A DNA stretch of 32,006 nucleotides from Bacillota bacterium (lineage in GTDB: Bacteria > Bacillota > Sulfobacillia > Sulfobacillales > Sulfobacillaceae), in the NCBI GenBank assembly GCA_023511625.1, contig JAIMBD010000020.1:1-32006 (forward strand), written 5' to 3'. The notes under the pieces were generated by a model. It ran no database searches. It was given only the letters and a program-made list of their open reading frames with translations, and was not told where the DNA came from. This document shows positions 1 to 7,633 of the stretch, piece after piece. Every line of letters starts with the position of its first letter. Position 1 is the first letter of the stretch. The translations under genes were made by a program, and so were the position numbers.

Positions 1-700
1 AATACTGCCGGCGATTGCCGGCGGGAGAGACCACCTTGGACATCTATCAGTTCGGCGCCCGCGGGTCTTGACCGCCACACCTTCTCCCCACGGCGCCGCC
101 GGCCTTACGGCGGGCGCTTTTCCCGCCACCACCCGCCGCGAATTCCCCCTGGCGGCGGCACGCCCATGACCGAGCGGTCCCACCGCGGACCTCGGGAAGG
201 ACGGCGCCCCAGGTCCGTGCCTCCTTCACCGCTTTCTCCCTGTAAGACCCGTTCTGAGCCCTCGGGGATGGCCGCAATCTCGGGAAACGGTGTCCCCAAC
301 CCTGTCGGGACCCGTGGCTGCCCGGTGAAGAAGGCACGCGGCAGGAAACCCCCGCATCGGGTCGCCGCGCCCGCGCCACCAGATGGTGGTTCCCTTGAGC
401 TTGCGGTTCGCAAGGTCCAAACCTCAAAACCACCCGGCGGCCGAACACGCGCGGCATACAGACCGACGGTTCCGGCCCTAGACGCACAGCCCCAACCATG
501 CCCGAACGCAGCGCGCACGTAGCTTCGGTGCCGCCATCGGTCCCCCCTCCTTCTCCGTTTTTTTGGCCGCTGGCTGGGGCCTATCCCTTTTCTGCAGCAG
601 TCTTTTCCGCAGCACCAGCGCGTTGGCTCCGTGAGGATCCTGAAAGGAAATCCATTAATCCGAAGAGTGAAGGAAATGGTAATATGGAAAATGATCCATC
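1..700. other. Region without a recognisable gene
   Basis: Long open frames exist here on both strands between about 50 and 520, but they are Pro/Arg/Gly-rich, lie over one another in several frames and show no motif I recognise, as expected from GC-rich non-coding or decayed DNA. The first 68 bases read as a short open frame on the + strand ending in TGA at 66–68, which could be the tail of a gene starting outside the window; I cannot identify it. From about 620 the base composition becomes AT-rich, consistent with a promoter region for the gene at 753. Confidence 0.5.
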
Positions 701-727
701 CTTACCGACTAGAATATAAACGGTAAG
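701..727 (+). promoter_or_regulatory. Inverted repeat enclosing a -10-like box upstream of the oxidoreductase gene
   Basis: CTTACCG (701–707) and CGGTAAG (721–727) are perfect 7-bp inverted arms 13 bases apart. The AT-rich spacer holds TATAAA (715–720), a fair -10 element 33 bases before the start codon at 753. No good -35 box is visible. A dimeric regulator bound here would cover the promoter, so an operator is a reasonable inference. Confidence 0.4.
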
Positions 728-752
728 AGGAGTCAGAAAGCGAGGGGATCCC

Positions 753-1688
753 ATGCGGGTAGTCGTTGCGCAGCAACCCGGAGGCCCTGAGGTCCTGCAG
801 GTCGTCGAACGCGAGCTTCGTGCCCCAGGTCCCCACGAGGTGCAGGTGCGACTGGAGGCCATCGGAATCAACCCGATCGACCGGGCCATCCGCGAAGGCC
901 GATATCCGGCCTCGTTTCCCTGGGTGCCCGGCGTCGATGGGGCCGGCGAGGTAACTGCCATCGGTAGCGCCGTCGAGCGGGTCAAGGTGGGCGACCGGGT
1001 TTACGTAAGCGGAGGCGGCACCTACGCCGAGGCAGTCACCACGGCAGAAGAGAACGTCTGGCCGTTGCCCCCATCCTTCAGCTTCGAACAGGGCGCAGCC
1101 ATCGGCGTCCCGTACGTCACGGCGTTGCGCGCTCTATGGCGGGCGCAGGTAGCACCGGGGGATTGGGTCTTGGTGCACGGAGCCTCTGGCGGTGTCGGCA
1201 CGGCCGCGATTCAGTTAGGGACGGCCATGGGGCTTCGCGTGGCGGGCACCGCCAGCAGCGACGCGGGGCGGTCCTATGTATTGGGTCAAGGGGCCGTGGC
1301 CGCTTTCGGCCACGAAGCTTACGACGCCATGCGGACTTTGGCCCAAGACGGCTTTGCCGCCATTTTGGAGATGCGCGGCACCGAAAACCTGGCCCGGGAC
1401 TTGGAAGTAGTGCGCCGTTTCGGGACGGTGGTCGTCATCGGAGCCTCGGGGCCGACATCCGTGCCGCTGGGCGCCTTGATGGCCCAAAGCGCCGCAGTCG
1501 TAGGCATCTCGGGGGCAACCGTCGATCGCGCCGAGCGCATGCGGCTACACACGGCCCTTGGGGGGCTCCTACGGGTGGGGGCGATCACACCCGTCGTGGC
1601 CGCCACCTATCGGCTGGAAGAGGCGGGGGCCGCCCAAGAGGCGTTGGCACGCGGCGGGGTGCTGGGGAAATTGGTCCTGATACCGTGA
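753..1688 (+). CDS. Zinc-independent MDR oxidoreductase (NADPH:quinone reductase-like)
   Basis: A 311-residue medium-chain dehydrogenase/reductase of the quinone-oxidoreductase/zeta-crystallin type, expected to pass hydride from NADPH to a quinone or an activated alkene in the cytoplasm. The N-terminal GroES-like domain includes the family phrase GINPIDRAIREG (about 38–49) and VPGVDGAGEV (58–67). The Rossmann half has the nucleotide loop HGASGGVG (142–149). The structural and catalytic zinc cysteines of alcohol dehydrogenases are absent, as in this subfamily. The length is normal. The ATG is preceded by GAGGGG about 6 bases upstream. The MFS transporter gene follows after 80 bases on the same strand, so both probably form one transcript with the Rieske oxygenase. 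The exact substrate is not deducible. Confidence 0.88.
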   Translation: MRVVVAQQPGGPEVLQVVERELRAPGPHEVQVRLEAIGINPIDRAIREGRYPASFPWVPGVDGAGEVTAIGSAVERVKVGDRVYVSGGGTYAEAVTTAEENVWPLPPSFSFEQGAAIGVPYVTALRALWRAQVAPGDWVLVHGASGGVGTAAIQLGTAMGLRVAGTASSDAGRSYVLGQGAVAAFGHEAYDAMRTLAQDGFAAILEMRGTENLARDLEVVRRFGTVVVIGASGPTSVPLGALMAQSAAVVGISGATVDRAERMRLHTALGGLLRVGAITPVVAATYRLEEAGAAQEALARGGVLGKLVLIP

Positions 1689-1768
1689 CCCGCCAGGGCG
1701 ACGGTCGCGCGGTGGCCAGGAGGCCGGATTGCCTTGGGGCTCGGCCGAAGGCCAGGAAAGGAGGAGCT

Positions 1769-3097
1769 ATGAGCACGCAACCTTCGCTGGCTGGCGTGGC
1801 GGAACATTTTACGCCAGAACGGCGCCGGTACATCGTGGGCGGCTGGACGGCCAACATGCTGGCCACCTATGACCTGTTCCTGCCCGTGGTGGTCTTGCCT
1901 GCGGCCTTAAGTTATTTTGAACCGCCCAACCTGCCGGCGGTCGTCCAAGTGACAGTCGTCAACATCACCTATTTGATCTCCATCCTTGCCTCGCCCATCG
2001 GAGGGCTGGTACTGGCACCACTCGGCGACCGACTGGGACGGCGGACCTTGGTCATAATCGGCGGTGCCGGCTATGCCTTGGTGTCGCTGCTCATCGCGTT
2101 GTTGCCAGGATACGCCAGTTGGGGATACGGCGCCATCGCCGCCTTGCTGATCTTGCGCTTTATCGGCAGCGCGTTGAATGGCACCACCGTGGGAGGTTCG
2201 GTGGCATTGGCCTTGGAGTGGACCCCAAAGTCCTGGCGGGGCTTGGTGGGCGGCTTGATGGGGGTATCGCCCACGGTAGGAGTCATCCTTACCAGCGCCG
2301 TGCAGTTAATCGCGCTGTCGATTTGGCACGGCCCGCTCTTCGAAACCGTCGGTTGGCGCTTCCCCTTTTATGTGGGGGCCTTCTTGGGCGTGCTCCTGTT
2401 GGCCACGGTACTGCGAAGCATGAGAGACGTCGAGTTTTTCGAGCAGCATGCCGGTAAAGCCCGCGCTCCGCTGCGCGAGGTGTTTTCTCGGTTCAACCTC
2501 AAGACCTTCGGCCAAGCTTTCATGCTGTACACCGGTTACCTCTTTGCCATCCAGGTCAGCGTCGTCTTTCTGCCTCCGCTGTTGATCGCCTATCTACACC
2601 AGCCGCCGCCGATGGTCACGAGCCTCCTGTTGTACGGCAACCTCGGGATTCTCGTGGGCGGCGTGGTGATGGGGGCACTGAGCCAACGCATCGGGCGCCG
2701 GCGTGGGCTGATGATTGGCGGTGCCTGGGTCGCCGTGCTGGCCACCCTGTGCTACTACCTCATGGTCCAGAGCGCGGCGGCAAAGGCGGGGGAGGCTCTG
2801 GTGACGTTCTGGGGCTTCTGGGTGGTGGCGTTAAGCGTCATCCCCTATTCCGCCATGGTCCTCACCTATCTCGCCGAACGGTACCCGATTCACATTCGCG
2901 CCACTGGATTCACGGCCGTCATCACGTTGGCTAACATCATCCCCGGTTTTTCGAGTTTCTACATCATCGGTTTGAGCAAAATCATGCCCTATCAATACGC
3001 GGCCTTGGTATTGGTGGTCGTCGCAGGACTTTTGACGTTGATCGGAGCGCTTATGGGGCCAGAGACCCGGGACGTCGATATGGTGGCGTCTTCTTGA
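1769..3097 (+). CDS. MFS transporter, metabolite:H+ symporter type
   Basis: A 442-residue major facilitator superfamily permease with about 12 hydrophobic segments. The conserved loop 2–3 motif appears as GDRLGRRT and its second-half counterpart as LSQRIGRRRG. The frame is open well upstream of 1769, but the extension is Arg/Gly-rich and lies over the preceding gene; AAAGGAGGAG ending 2 bases before the ATG at 1769 fixes that start. It sits between an oxidoreductase and an aromatic-ring oxygenase, so uptake of the oxygenase substrate, perhaps an organic acid, is the likely job (inference). It is not a close copy of the two MFS genes at 7634 and 9156. Confidence 0.88.
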   Translation: MSTQPSLAGVAEHFTPERRRYIVGGWTANMLATYDLFLPVVVLPAALSYFEPPNLPAVVQVTVVNITYLISILASPIGGLVLAPLGDRLGRRTLVIIGGAGYALVSLLIALLPGYASWGYGAIAALLILRFIGSALNGTTVGGSVALALEWTPKSWRGLVGGLMGVSPTVGVILTSAVQLIALSIWHGPLFETVGWRFPFYVGAFLGVLLLATVLRSMRDVEFFEQHAGKARAPLREVFSRFNLKTFGQAFMLYTGYLFAIQVSVVFLPPLLIAYLHQPPPMVTSLLLYGNLGILVGGVVMGALSQRIGRRRGLMIGGAWVAVLATLCYYLMVQSAAAKAGEALVTFWGFWVVALSVIPYSAMVLTYLAERYPIHIRATGFTAVITLANIIPGFSSFYIIGLSKIMPYQYAALVLVVVAGLLTLIGALMGPETRDVDMVASS

Positions 3098-3211
3098 GAG
3101 GAAGGGGCGCCACTCCCCGCCGGGGATGAGGCGAAGGATCGTCGCAACGTCCTGTCCTCAGAACCCCCTCGGGGGGAATGGCGTCGGCGTGGCACAGAGG
3201 AGGATGAGGCC

Positions 3212-4498
3212 ATGTTGAGCCGGGAAGAGACGGAGCTTTTGGCTCGCGTAGGACCGGGCACCCCGATGGGCCAAATGATGCGGGAATATTGGATTCCGGC
3301 TCTCTTGTCGCAAGAACTGCCCCATCCGGACTGCGACCCGGTGCGGGTGTTGCTGTTGGGCGAGAAACTCATCGCGTTTCGGGACACCGCCGGACGGGTA
3401 GGGCTGATCCAGAACCACTGCCCCCACCGCGGCGCGAGCCTGTTTTATGGCCGGAATGAAGCGGGAGGTCTGCGGTGCGTCTACCACGGCTGGAAGTTTG
3501 ACATCCATGGCCGCTGTTTAGAGATGCCCAACGAACCCCCGGAGAGCGACTTCAAGCACAAACTGCGGGCGCGCACTTATCCGTGTGTCGAGCGGGGCGG
3601 AGTGGTGTGGACCTACATGGGCACCCGTGCGACGCCACCGCCGCTGCCCAACCTCGCCGCCAATCAACTGCCGGAGCCGGAGATCGAAGTGGCCGCCATC
3701 CAACACGAATGCAACTGGCTGCAGGCCTTGGAAGGCGACGTGGACACGAGCCACGCCAGCTTCCTTCACTTCGGGTCGCTCAAACCCGAAGACACCGAAC
3801 CCGATACCTTTCTCTACTGGATGATCGTCCATCCTGCCCCCCGCTATGCCGTGGTGGACACGCCCTATGGCGTGATGTACGGAGCCTACCGTCCGGCAAC
3901 CCCAGGCTATCTATACTGGCGCATCGCTCAATTTCTGTTTCCGTTCTACAGCCAGGCGCCAGAAGGGGTGCTGGGGCAGCACGCCGTGACTCATGCTTTG
4001 GTGCCGATGGACGACCACCATACCTTGCGCATCATGATGCATCAAAAATCGCACGAACGCCTTCCCATCCAAGGCCGCACGGCCAAATACCCGAGCGGAT
4101 GGGGACGCCAGTTTGTCGGCGGTACCGGCTGGACAGACCGGTTTAAGCCGGTGGCCAATGCCGAGAACGATTACCAACTTGACCGAAAGGCACAACGGCG
4201 CGGCGACAGCTACTCCGGCATTGCCGCCATCCGGGAACAAGATAATGCGGTCACCGAAAGCATGGGGCCGATCTACGACCGCAGCGGGGAGCACCTGGCC
4301 GTCTCCGACGTGGCCGTGATCCGCATGCGCCGACGCCTGCTGCAGGCCGTGCGGGCCTATGCAGAAAAGGGAGTCACGCCGCCGGGGCTCGACCAGCCAG
4401 AGACCTACTGGGTTGGTTCCGGAGGCGTGGTCCTGCCTGAAGAGGCCGACTGGATCGCCGCCACCGAAGTGTTGCGCCAACAAGTCTACACCGGATAA
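3212..4498 (+). CDS. Rieske non-haem iron oxygenase, phthalate 4,5-dioxygenase-like large subunit
   Basis: A 428-residue oxygenase component of a ring-hydroxylating or O-demethylating enzyme. The opening phrase VGPGTPMGQMMREYWIPA (about 13–30) is characteristic of phthalate-4,5-dioxygenase-type subunits. The Rieske [2Fe-2S] ligands are C70/H72 and C89/H92 (CPHRG and CVYHGW). The mononuclear iron site is visible as D178-T-S-H181 with H186 (DTSHASFLH), the Asp being the residue that links the Rieske centre to the iron of the next subunit. The length fits a single-subunit alpha-n type. No ferredoxin or reductase gene lies nearby, so its electrons must come from a protein coded elsewhere. Start: ATG preceded by GAGGAGG. 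A GC-rich hairpin follows the stop. Confidence 0.92.
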   Translation: MLSREETELLARVGPGTPMGQMMREYWIPALLSQELPHPDCDPVRVLLLGEKLIAFRDTAGRVGLIQNHCPHRGASLFYGRNEAGGLRCVYHGWKFDIHGRCLEMPNEPPESDFKHKLRARTYPCVERGGVVWTYMGTRATPPPLPNLAANQLPEPEIEVAAIQHECNWLQALEGDVDTSHASFLHFGSLKPEDTEPDTFLYWMIVHPAPRYAVVDTPYGVMYGAYRPATPGYLYWRIAQFLFPFYSQAPEGVLGQHAVTHALVPMDDHHTLRIMMHQKSHERLPIQGRTAKYPSGWGRQFVGGTGWTDRFKPVANAENDYQLDRKAQRRGDSYSGIAAIREQDNAVTESMGPIYDRSGEHLAVSDVAVIRMRRRLLQAVRAYAEKGVTPPGLDQPETYWVGSGGVVLPEEADWIAATEVLRQQVYTG

Positions 4499-4518
4499 CC
4501 GGAAGGAAACGCCGGGAA

Positions 4519-4546
4519 GGGCGGGCAAGACTCCCCTTGCCCGCCC
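4519..4546 (+). terminator. Hairpin after the Rieske oxygenase gene
   Basis: GGGCGGGCAAG (4519–4529) and CTTGCCCGCCC (4536–4546) form a perfect 11-bp stem with a 6-base loop, starting 20 bases after the stop codon. No T-run follows, so intrinsic termination is likely but not certain. Confidence 0.5.
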
Positions 4547-4579
4547 ATCGCTGGGTCACCAGGGAACCGCCTAAAACAG

Positions 4580-5617
4580 CAGCGTGACACGGTGCCGGAA
4601 GGCCCGAAAGTCCGTCGGTGCGTGGACTTGGCCCTGGAGGCGGGCCCCCAGGCCGCGCGGGCCGACCGCCCGCGACCGGGCCGTCCGCGGCAGTTGACAC
4701 CCGCCGACCGGGCGTGAATTATCGGCTTGGCCCGCCAGAAACCCACGGCGTTCGGGTATGCGTAGGAGTGGTGGACGCAGCGGCGGTTGGCTGCCCATAT
4801 CCGCCAGACGGGGGCGGCCGAAGGCCATCCCGCGGCGGCGCGCTTGAGCCTCGGCACTGTCGCCAAGCTCCTGAAGGCCCATGCCCTGCATCCCCATCGG
4901 GTGCAGGATTATCTGGAACGGCAGGATCCGGATTTCGATGCCAAAATGGTGCGGGTTTTGCACGTCTACCAACCAGTCGAGTTTACCTTCGACGGCGAGC
5001 GACCGACCTTTCGCTGCTCCTACGACGAGAAACCGGGCATCCAGGCGATCGGGACGACGGCCCCGGATCGGCCGCCCCAGCCGGGCGGGCCCGCGGGGAG
5101 GTGGCAACGGGACCCCGAGTACGTCCGTCATGGCACGGTCAGTCTCTTGGCGGGCATTGACTTGGCGACGGGGGAGGTCATCGGCCGGGTCCGCGACCGC
5201 CGCCGGAGCCGCGAGTTCGTGGAGTTTCTCCAAGCCTTGGATGCCCAGGATGACCCCGCAGCCAAGACTCAGATCGTGGACAACCACTCCGCGCACACCT
5301 CCCGCGAAACCCAAGCCTATCTGGCCACCCGCCCCCATCGGTTTGAATTCGTCTTCACGCCCAAACCTGGCTCCTGGCTGAATCTCATCGAAGGCTTCTT
5401 TACCCAACGGAGCACGGTCTTTCTCCGCCATCTGCGGGCCCAGTCCCAGGCGGAGTGGGTCGCCCGGCTGGAGCAATACCTGGCCGAGATCAACGAGCAC
5501 CCGGTCCCCTTCCGTTGGCGGCATAAACTCGACGAGCTCCACCTCCTCGAACGGGAGCGTTATTTAGGAAACGTTATACTAGATTTTCTAGAATTCCTTA
5601 ACACGCACCCTCGGTGA
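4580..5617 (+). pseudogene. Decayed IS630-family transposase
   Basis: The continuous open part (from a TTG at 4787) gives about 276 residues of an IS630-type DDE transposase. The catalytic set looks intact: Asp in LLAGIDL, Asp in VDNHSAH, Glu in NLIEGFF. SYDEKPGIQAIGTTAPD is typical of the family. In the same frame upstream, homology continues (DRPRPGRPRQLTPADRA, then QKPTAFGYA, then EWWTQRRLAAHI) but is broken by TGA at 4715–4717 and TAG at 4763–4765. The N-terminal helix-turn-helix part seems missing, so the left end is truncated. The C-terminus after HKLDELHLL looks like read-through into flanking DNA. I could not identify convincing terminal repeats. The element is probably immobile on its own. 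Confidence 0.85.
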
Positions 5618-5628
5618 ACACCACCATG

Positions 5629-5648
5629 TCACCATGGATCCAAGGTGA
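5629..5648 (+). promoter_or_regulatory. Near-perfect 20-bp palindrome upstream of vapB-like antitoxin (probable operator)
   Basis: TCACCATGGATCCAAGGTGA reads the same on both strands except for one mismatched pair (positions 6 and 15 of the site). It ends 24 bases before the antitoxin ATG. Ribbon-helix-helix antitoxins bind palindromes in their own promoters, so autoregulation is the natural inference. TATACT at 5575–5580 could be the -10 box, but no matching -35 is evident. Confidence 0.5.
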
Positions 5649-5672
5649 TACGAATGGACCGGAGGCATTGCG

Positions 5673-5954
5673 ATGGCTGAACGACGGACAGTGCGACTCA
5701 TTGTGGATATTGATCCCGACTTGCGGCGGCGAATCAAAGTCGCGGCTGCTCAGCGGGACCTGTCCATGCGCACCTATGTCTCCTCCCTCTTGGACCGGAT
5801 GGTCCCCGGCGCCGAGGCGCCGATGACACCGGATGACGTGGAGCAGTTGCGGCGCGTTCGAACGTCGATCATGGGCGGGCGCATTTTTGCGGATGATTCC
5901 GCCGACATTCTGCGGGCCGAGCGACAGCGACGGATCCCCCCTCAAGACTTGTGA
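5673..5954 (+). CDS. vapB: Ribbon-helix-helix antitoxin of a VapBC-type pair
   Basis: A 93-residue small protein. Residues about 6–45 fit a CopG/Arc-type ribbon-helix-helix: a short beta strand (TVRLIVDID), then helix A (PDLRRRIKVAAAQRD) and helix B (SMRTYVSSLLDRM). The C-terminal half would wrap the toxin. Start: ATG at 5673 with GGAGG 7 bases upstream. The stop TGA overlaps the toxin ATG (TGATG), giving translational coupling. The palindrome at 5629–5648 is the likely operator. A remnant IS630 transposase lies directly upstream, typical company for mobile toxin–antitoxin loci. The role as antitoxin comes from the motif plus the PIN-domain neighbour. Confidence 0.82.
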   Translation: MAERRTVRLIVDIDPDLRRRIKVAAAQRDLSMRTYVSSLLDRMVPGAEAPMTPDDVEQLRRVRTSIMGGRIFADDSADILRAERQRRIPPQDL

Positions 5955-6418
5955 TGGACAATGGAGGGCGCGTGGTGGTAGATGCCAGCCTTGCGTTGAA
6001 ATGGGTGCTCGACGAGCCCCATTCCGGCGAGGCACAGCAGCTGCTGGATCTTTGGGTTCGGCGTCGCGTGATTGTCATGGCGCCGACGCTACTCGCCTTC
6101 GAAGCCGCCAATATCCTATACCAGCGGGCAAGGCGGGGCCAGCTGACCGTGGAGGCGGCGGGGGAAGCTTTGGCCGCCTTGATGGGGACGCACCTGACCC
6201 TCATGGGGGGAGACGAGCCGGACTTGGCCGATCAGGCGCTTAAATTGGCGGAAGCCTACCGATTGCCGGCAACCTATGACGCCGCGTACATGGGGTTGGC
6301 CCTCCGATGGGACTGCCCGTTGTGGACGGCCGACGAACGGCTGTGGAATCAGGTCCATCCTAGGGCACCATGGGTCCGAAGGGTGGGGGAAGTGGAACAG
6401 GGGCCGCCGACGTGCTGA
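5954..6418 (+). CDS. vapC: PIN-domain ribonuclease toxin (VapC-type)
   Basis: A 154-residue PIN-domain protein, expected to be an Mg2+-dependent endoribonuclease held inactive by the upstream antitoxin. The acidic active site is complete: D10 (VVVDASLALKW), E50 (LLAFEAANIL), D109 (TYDAAYMGLA) and D127 (LWTADERL). The length is a little above the usual 130–140 because of a short C-terminal tail. An in-frame GTG lies one codon earlier (5951), but the ATG at 5954 overlaps the antitoxin stop, the usual coupled arrangement. A very strong hairpin follows 18 bases after the stop. Confidence 0.88.
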   Translation: MDNGGRVVVDASLALKWVLDEPHSGEAQQLLDLWVRRRVIVMAPTLLAFEAANILYQRARRGQLTVEAAGEALAALMGTHLTLMGGDEPDLADQALKLAEAYRLPATYDAAYMGLALRWDCPLWTADERLWNQVHPRAPWVRRVGEVEQGPPTC

Positions 6419-6436
6419 GCGGCGAGAGAGGGGGGG

Positions 6437-6465
6437 ATCGGGCTCCCGGTCTCCGGGAGCCCGAT
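6437..6465 (+). terminator. Strong hairpin terminator after the toxin gene
   Basis: ATCGGGCTCCCGG (6437–6449) and CCGGGAGCCCGAT (6453–6465) form a perfect 13-bp stem with a 3-base loop. Only two T residues follow, so it is a very stable hairpin with a weak U-tract. Confidence 0.65.
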
Positions 6466-6689
6466 TTCGGAAGATGCCCCGCATGGCTCCATCGCTACCC
6501 GGTGCGGCCACTGAACCTGTCGCGCACCCCGCCGGCCCGTTGCTGTGTCAACGGCGAACCGTCGCGGGTCTCGGGGCAAGTGCTGGACCCCCGAGGATGC
6601 TGGGGCTGATGGAGGCTGGCGTCCCGGGCCCTTCCCGCCTCTCGCCGCGGGCGCGCGGGTCGCTTCTGTACCGGCGGCGCTTGCCCGAC

Positions 6690-7310
6690 GGAGGGGGCGG
6701 CGAACCGATCTTGGACCAGCTCTACATAAAATGCGGGAGAGCCAAGTCATCGGAATACGCAGTGGAAGGCGGTCTGCGGGGATTCGCCTTCGCGTCTGGC
6801 AACGCCGCCGTGACAGCAGTGCTGCTGACCTTGGCGGTCGGCGACCACCTTTTAGTAGGCCGAGACTGCTCAGGGGAACCAGCCGGATCCTCGACCAAAT
6901 CCTCATTCGCTTTGGGCTGACTGCCACCTAGGTCCCCTTACACGACGTCCCCCATCTTACGGCGTGGATCCGCCCCACCACCCGGGCCGTCCTCGTAGAA
7001 TCGTTTACCAACCCCTATCTCTATGTCCCCAAGATGCCCCGAATGGCCGAAGAGGCCGAACGGCATCACCTCGCCCTGATCGTCGACAACACCCCGGCCA
7101 CCCCGTACCTGCAACGGCCTGTCACCCTCGGAGTCACGGAGTGGTCGAATCGGCCTCCAAATTCTGGGCCGGACATGGTGACGACACCGCCGGGATCGCC
7201 GCCGGCGCACCATTAGTCCGGACCTCGTGCGCCCCTCCGTCGGCTTAGAGGCGTTGAGCGACCTTCAGGACGACTTGGCTGAGGCCTTCGCCCGCGCCCA
7301 ACCACCCTAG
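6690..7310 (+). pseudogene. Wreck of a Cys/Met-metabolism PLP-dependent enzyme (cystathionine gamma-synthase / methionine gamma-lyase family)
   Basis: Pieces of one protein family lie in order but in different frames. About 6720–6870 gives GGLRGFAFASGNAAVTAVLL and VGDHLLVGRD. A shift near 6870 leads to GTSRILDQILIRFGLTAT, an in-frame TAG (6929–6931), then VPLHDVPHLTAWIRPTTRAV, LVESFTNPYLYVPKM and LIVDNTPATPYLQRP, which contain the family's TNP and VDNT(F/P)ATPYLQ motifs. A second shift near 7135 gives VVESASKFWAGHGDDTAGI, where the PLP-binding lysine of SAS/TK is still readable. It then jumps to the C-terminal RPSVGLEALSDLQDDLAEAF, ending at TAG 7308–7310. About 150 residues between are missing. 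At least two frameshifts, one stop and a deletion make it non-functional. Exact substrate class is uncertain. Confidence 0.85.
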
Positions 7311-7633
7311 TCAAGGATACCCTGGCCCGCCGGGGGGGCCGAAGGGCCCGAGCCTCGGCGCCCCCAGTCGTCTCCCTCGCGGCCCTTCCGCCGCCGGTTC
7401 CAATGCTGGCGGAAGAGCCCTCCAGCTTGGCTCGCTGGTAAGACAACACTGCGCGAGGACTCGTTCCTGCCCCTGCTAGACTCCCCGCCCGGCCAAACCC
7501 CCTGAACCATCGCCTAGGCTCACCGCCGACGCCCTAGCCATCGCCTTCGGACTCGGAGATGGAATATAATGTCTCCAATGTATTTCCAGCAATCTTCTGT
7601 TTATTAGGGTTTTAGCAAGGAGGGATTTCCGGT
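7311..7633. other. Intergenic stretch upstream of the tandem MFS genes
   Basis: GC-rich sequence without a supported gene, becoming AT-rich from about 7560. The final part holds a -10-like box and a good ribosome-binding site (AAGGAGGG, about 7617–7624) for the gene at 7634. Confidence 0.5.
7555..7576 (+). promoter_or_regulatory. Candidate promoter with -10 TATAAT inside a short inverted repeat
   Basis: TATAAT (7565–7570) is a perfect -10 consensus lying 63 bases before the start codon at 7634. It is enclosed by GGAGA (7555–7559) and TCTCC (7572–7576). No convincing -35 box is seen 16–18 bases upstream, so an activator may be needed. The layout resembles that at 701–727. Confidence 0.45.

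Noticed and set aside
47-522. Overlapping long open frames on both strands near the left end
   Set aside because: Arg/Pro/Gly-rich products, no family motif, no clear ribosome-binding site; typical of GC-rich non-coding DNA.
1136-1768. N-terminal extension of the MFS gene
   Set aside because: Lies out of frame over the oxidoreductase gene and is low-complexity Arg/Gly; the ATG at 1769 with AAAGGAGGAG is the real start.
4570-5568. CCTAAA and TTTAGG, 999 bases apart, as IS630 terminal repeats
   Set aside because: Only six bases match and the transposase N-terminus is missing, so the left end is probably truncated; the match may be chance.
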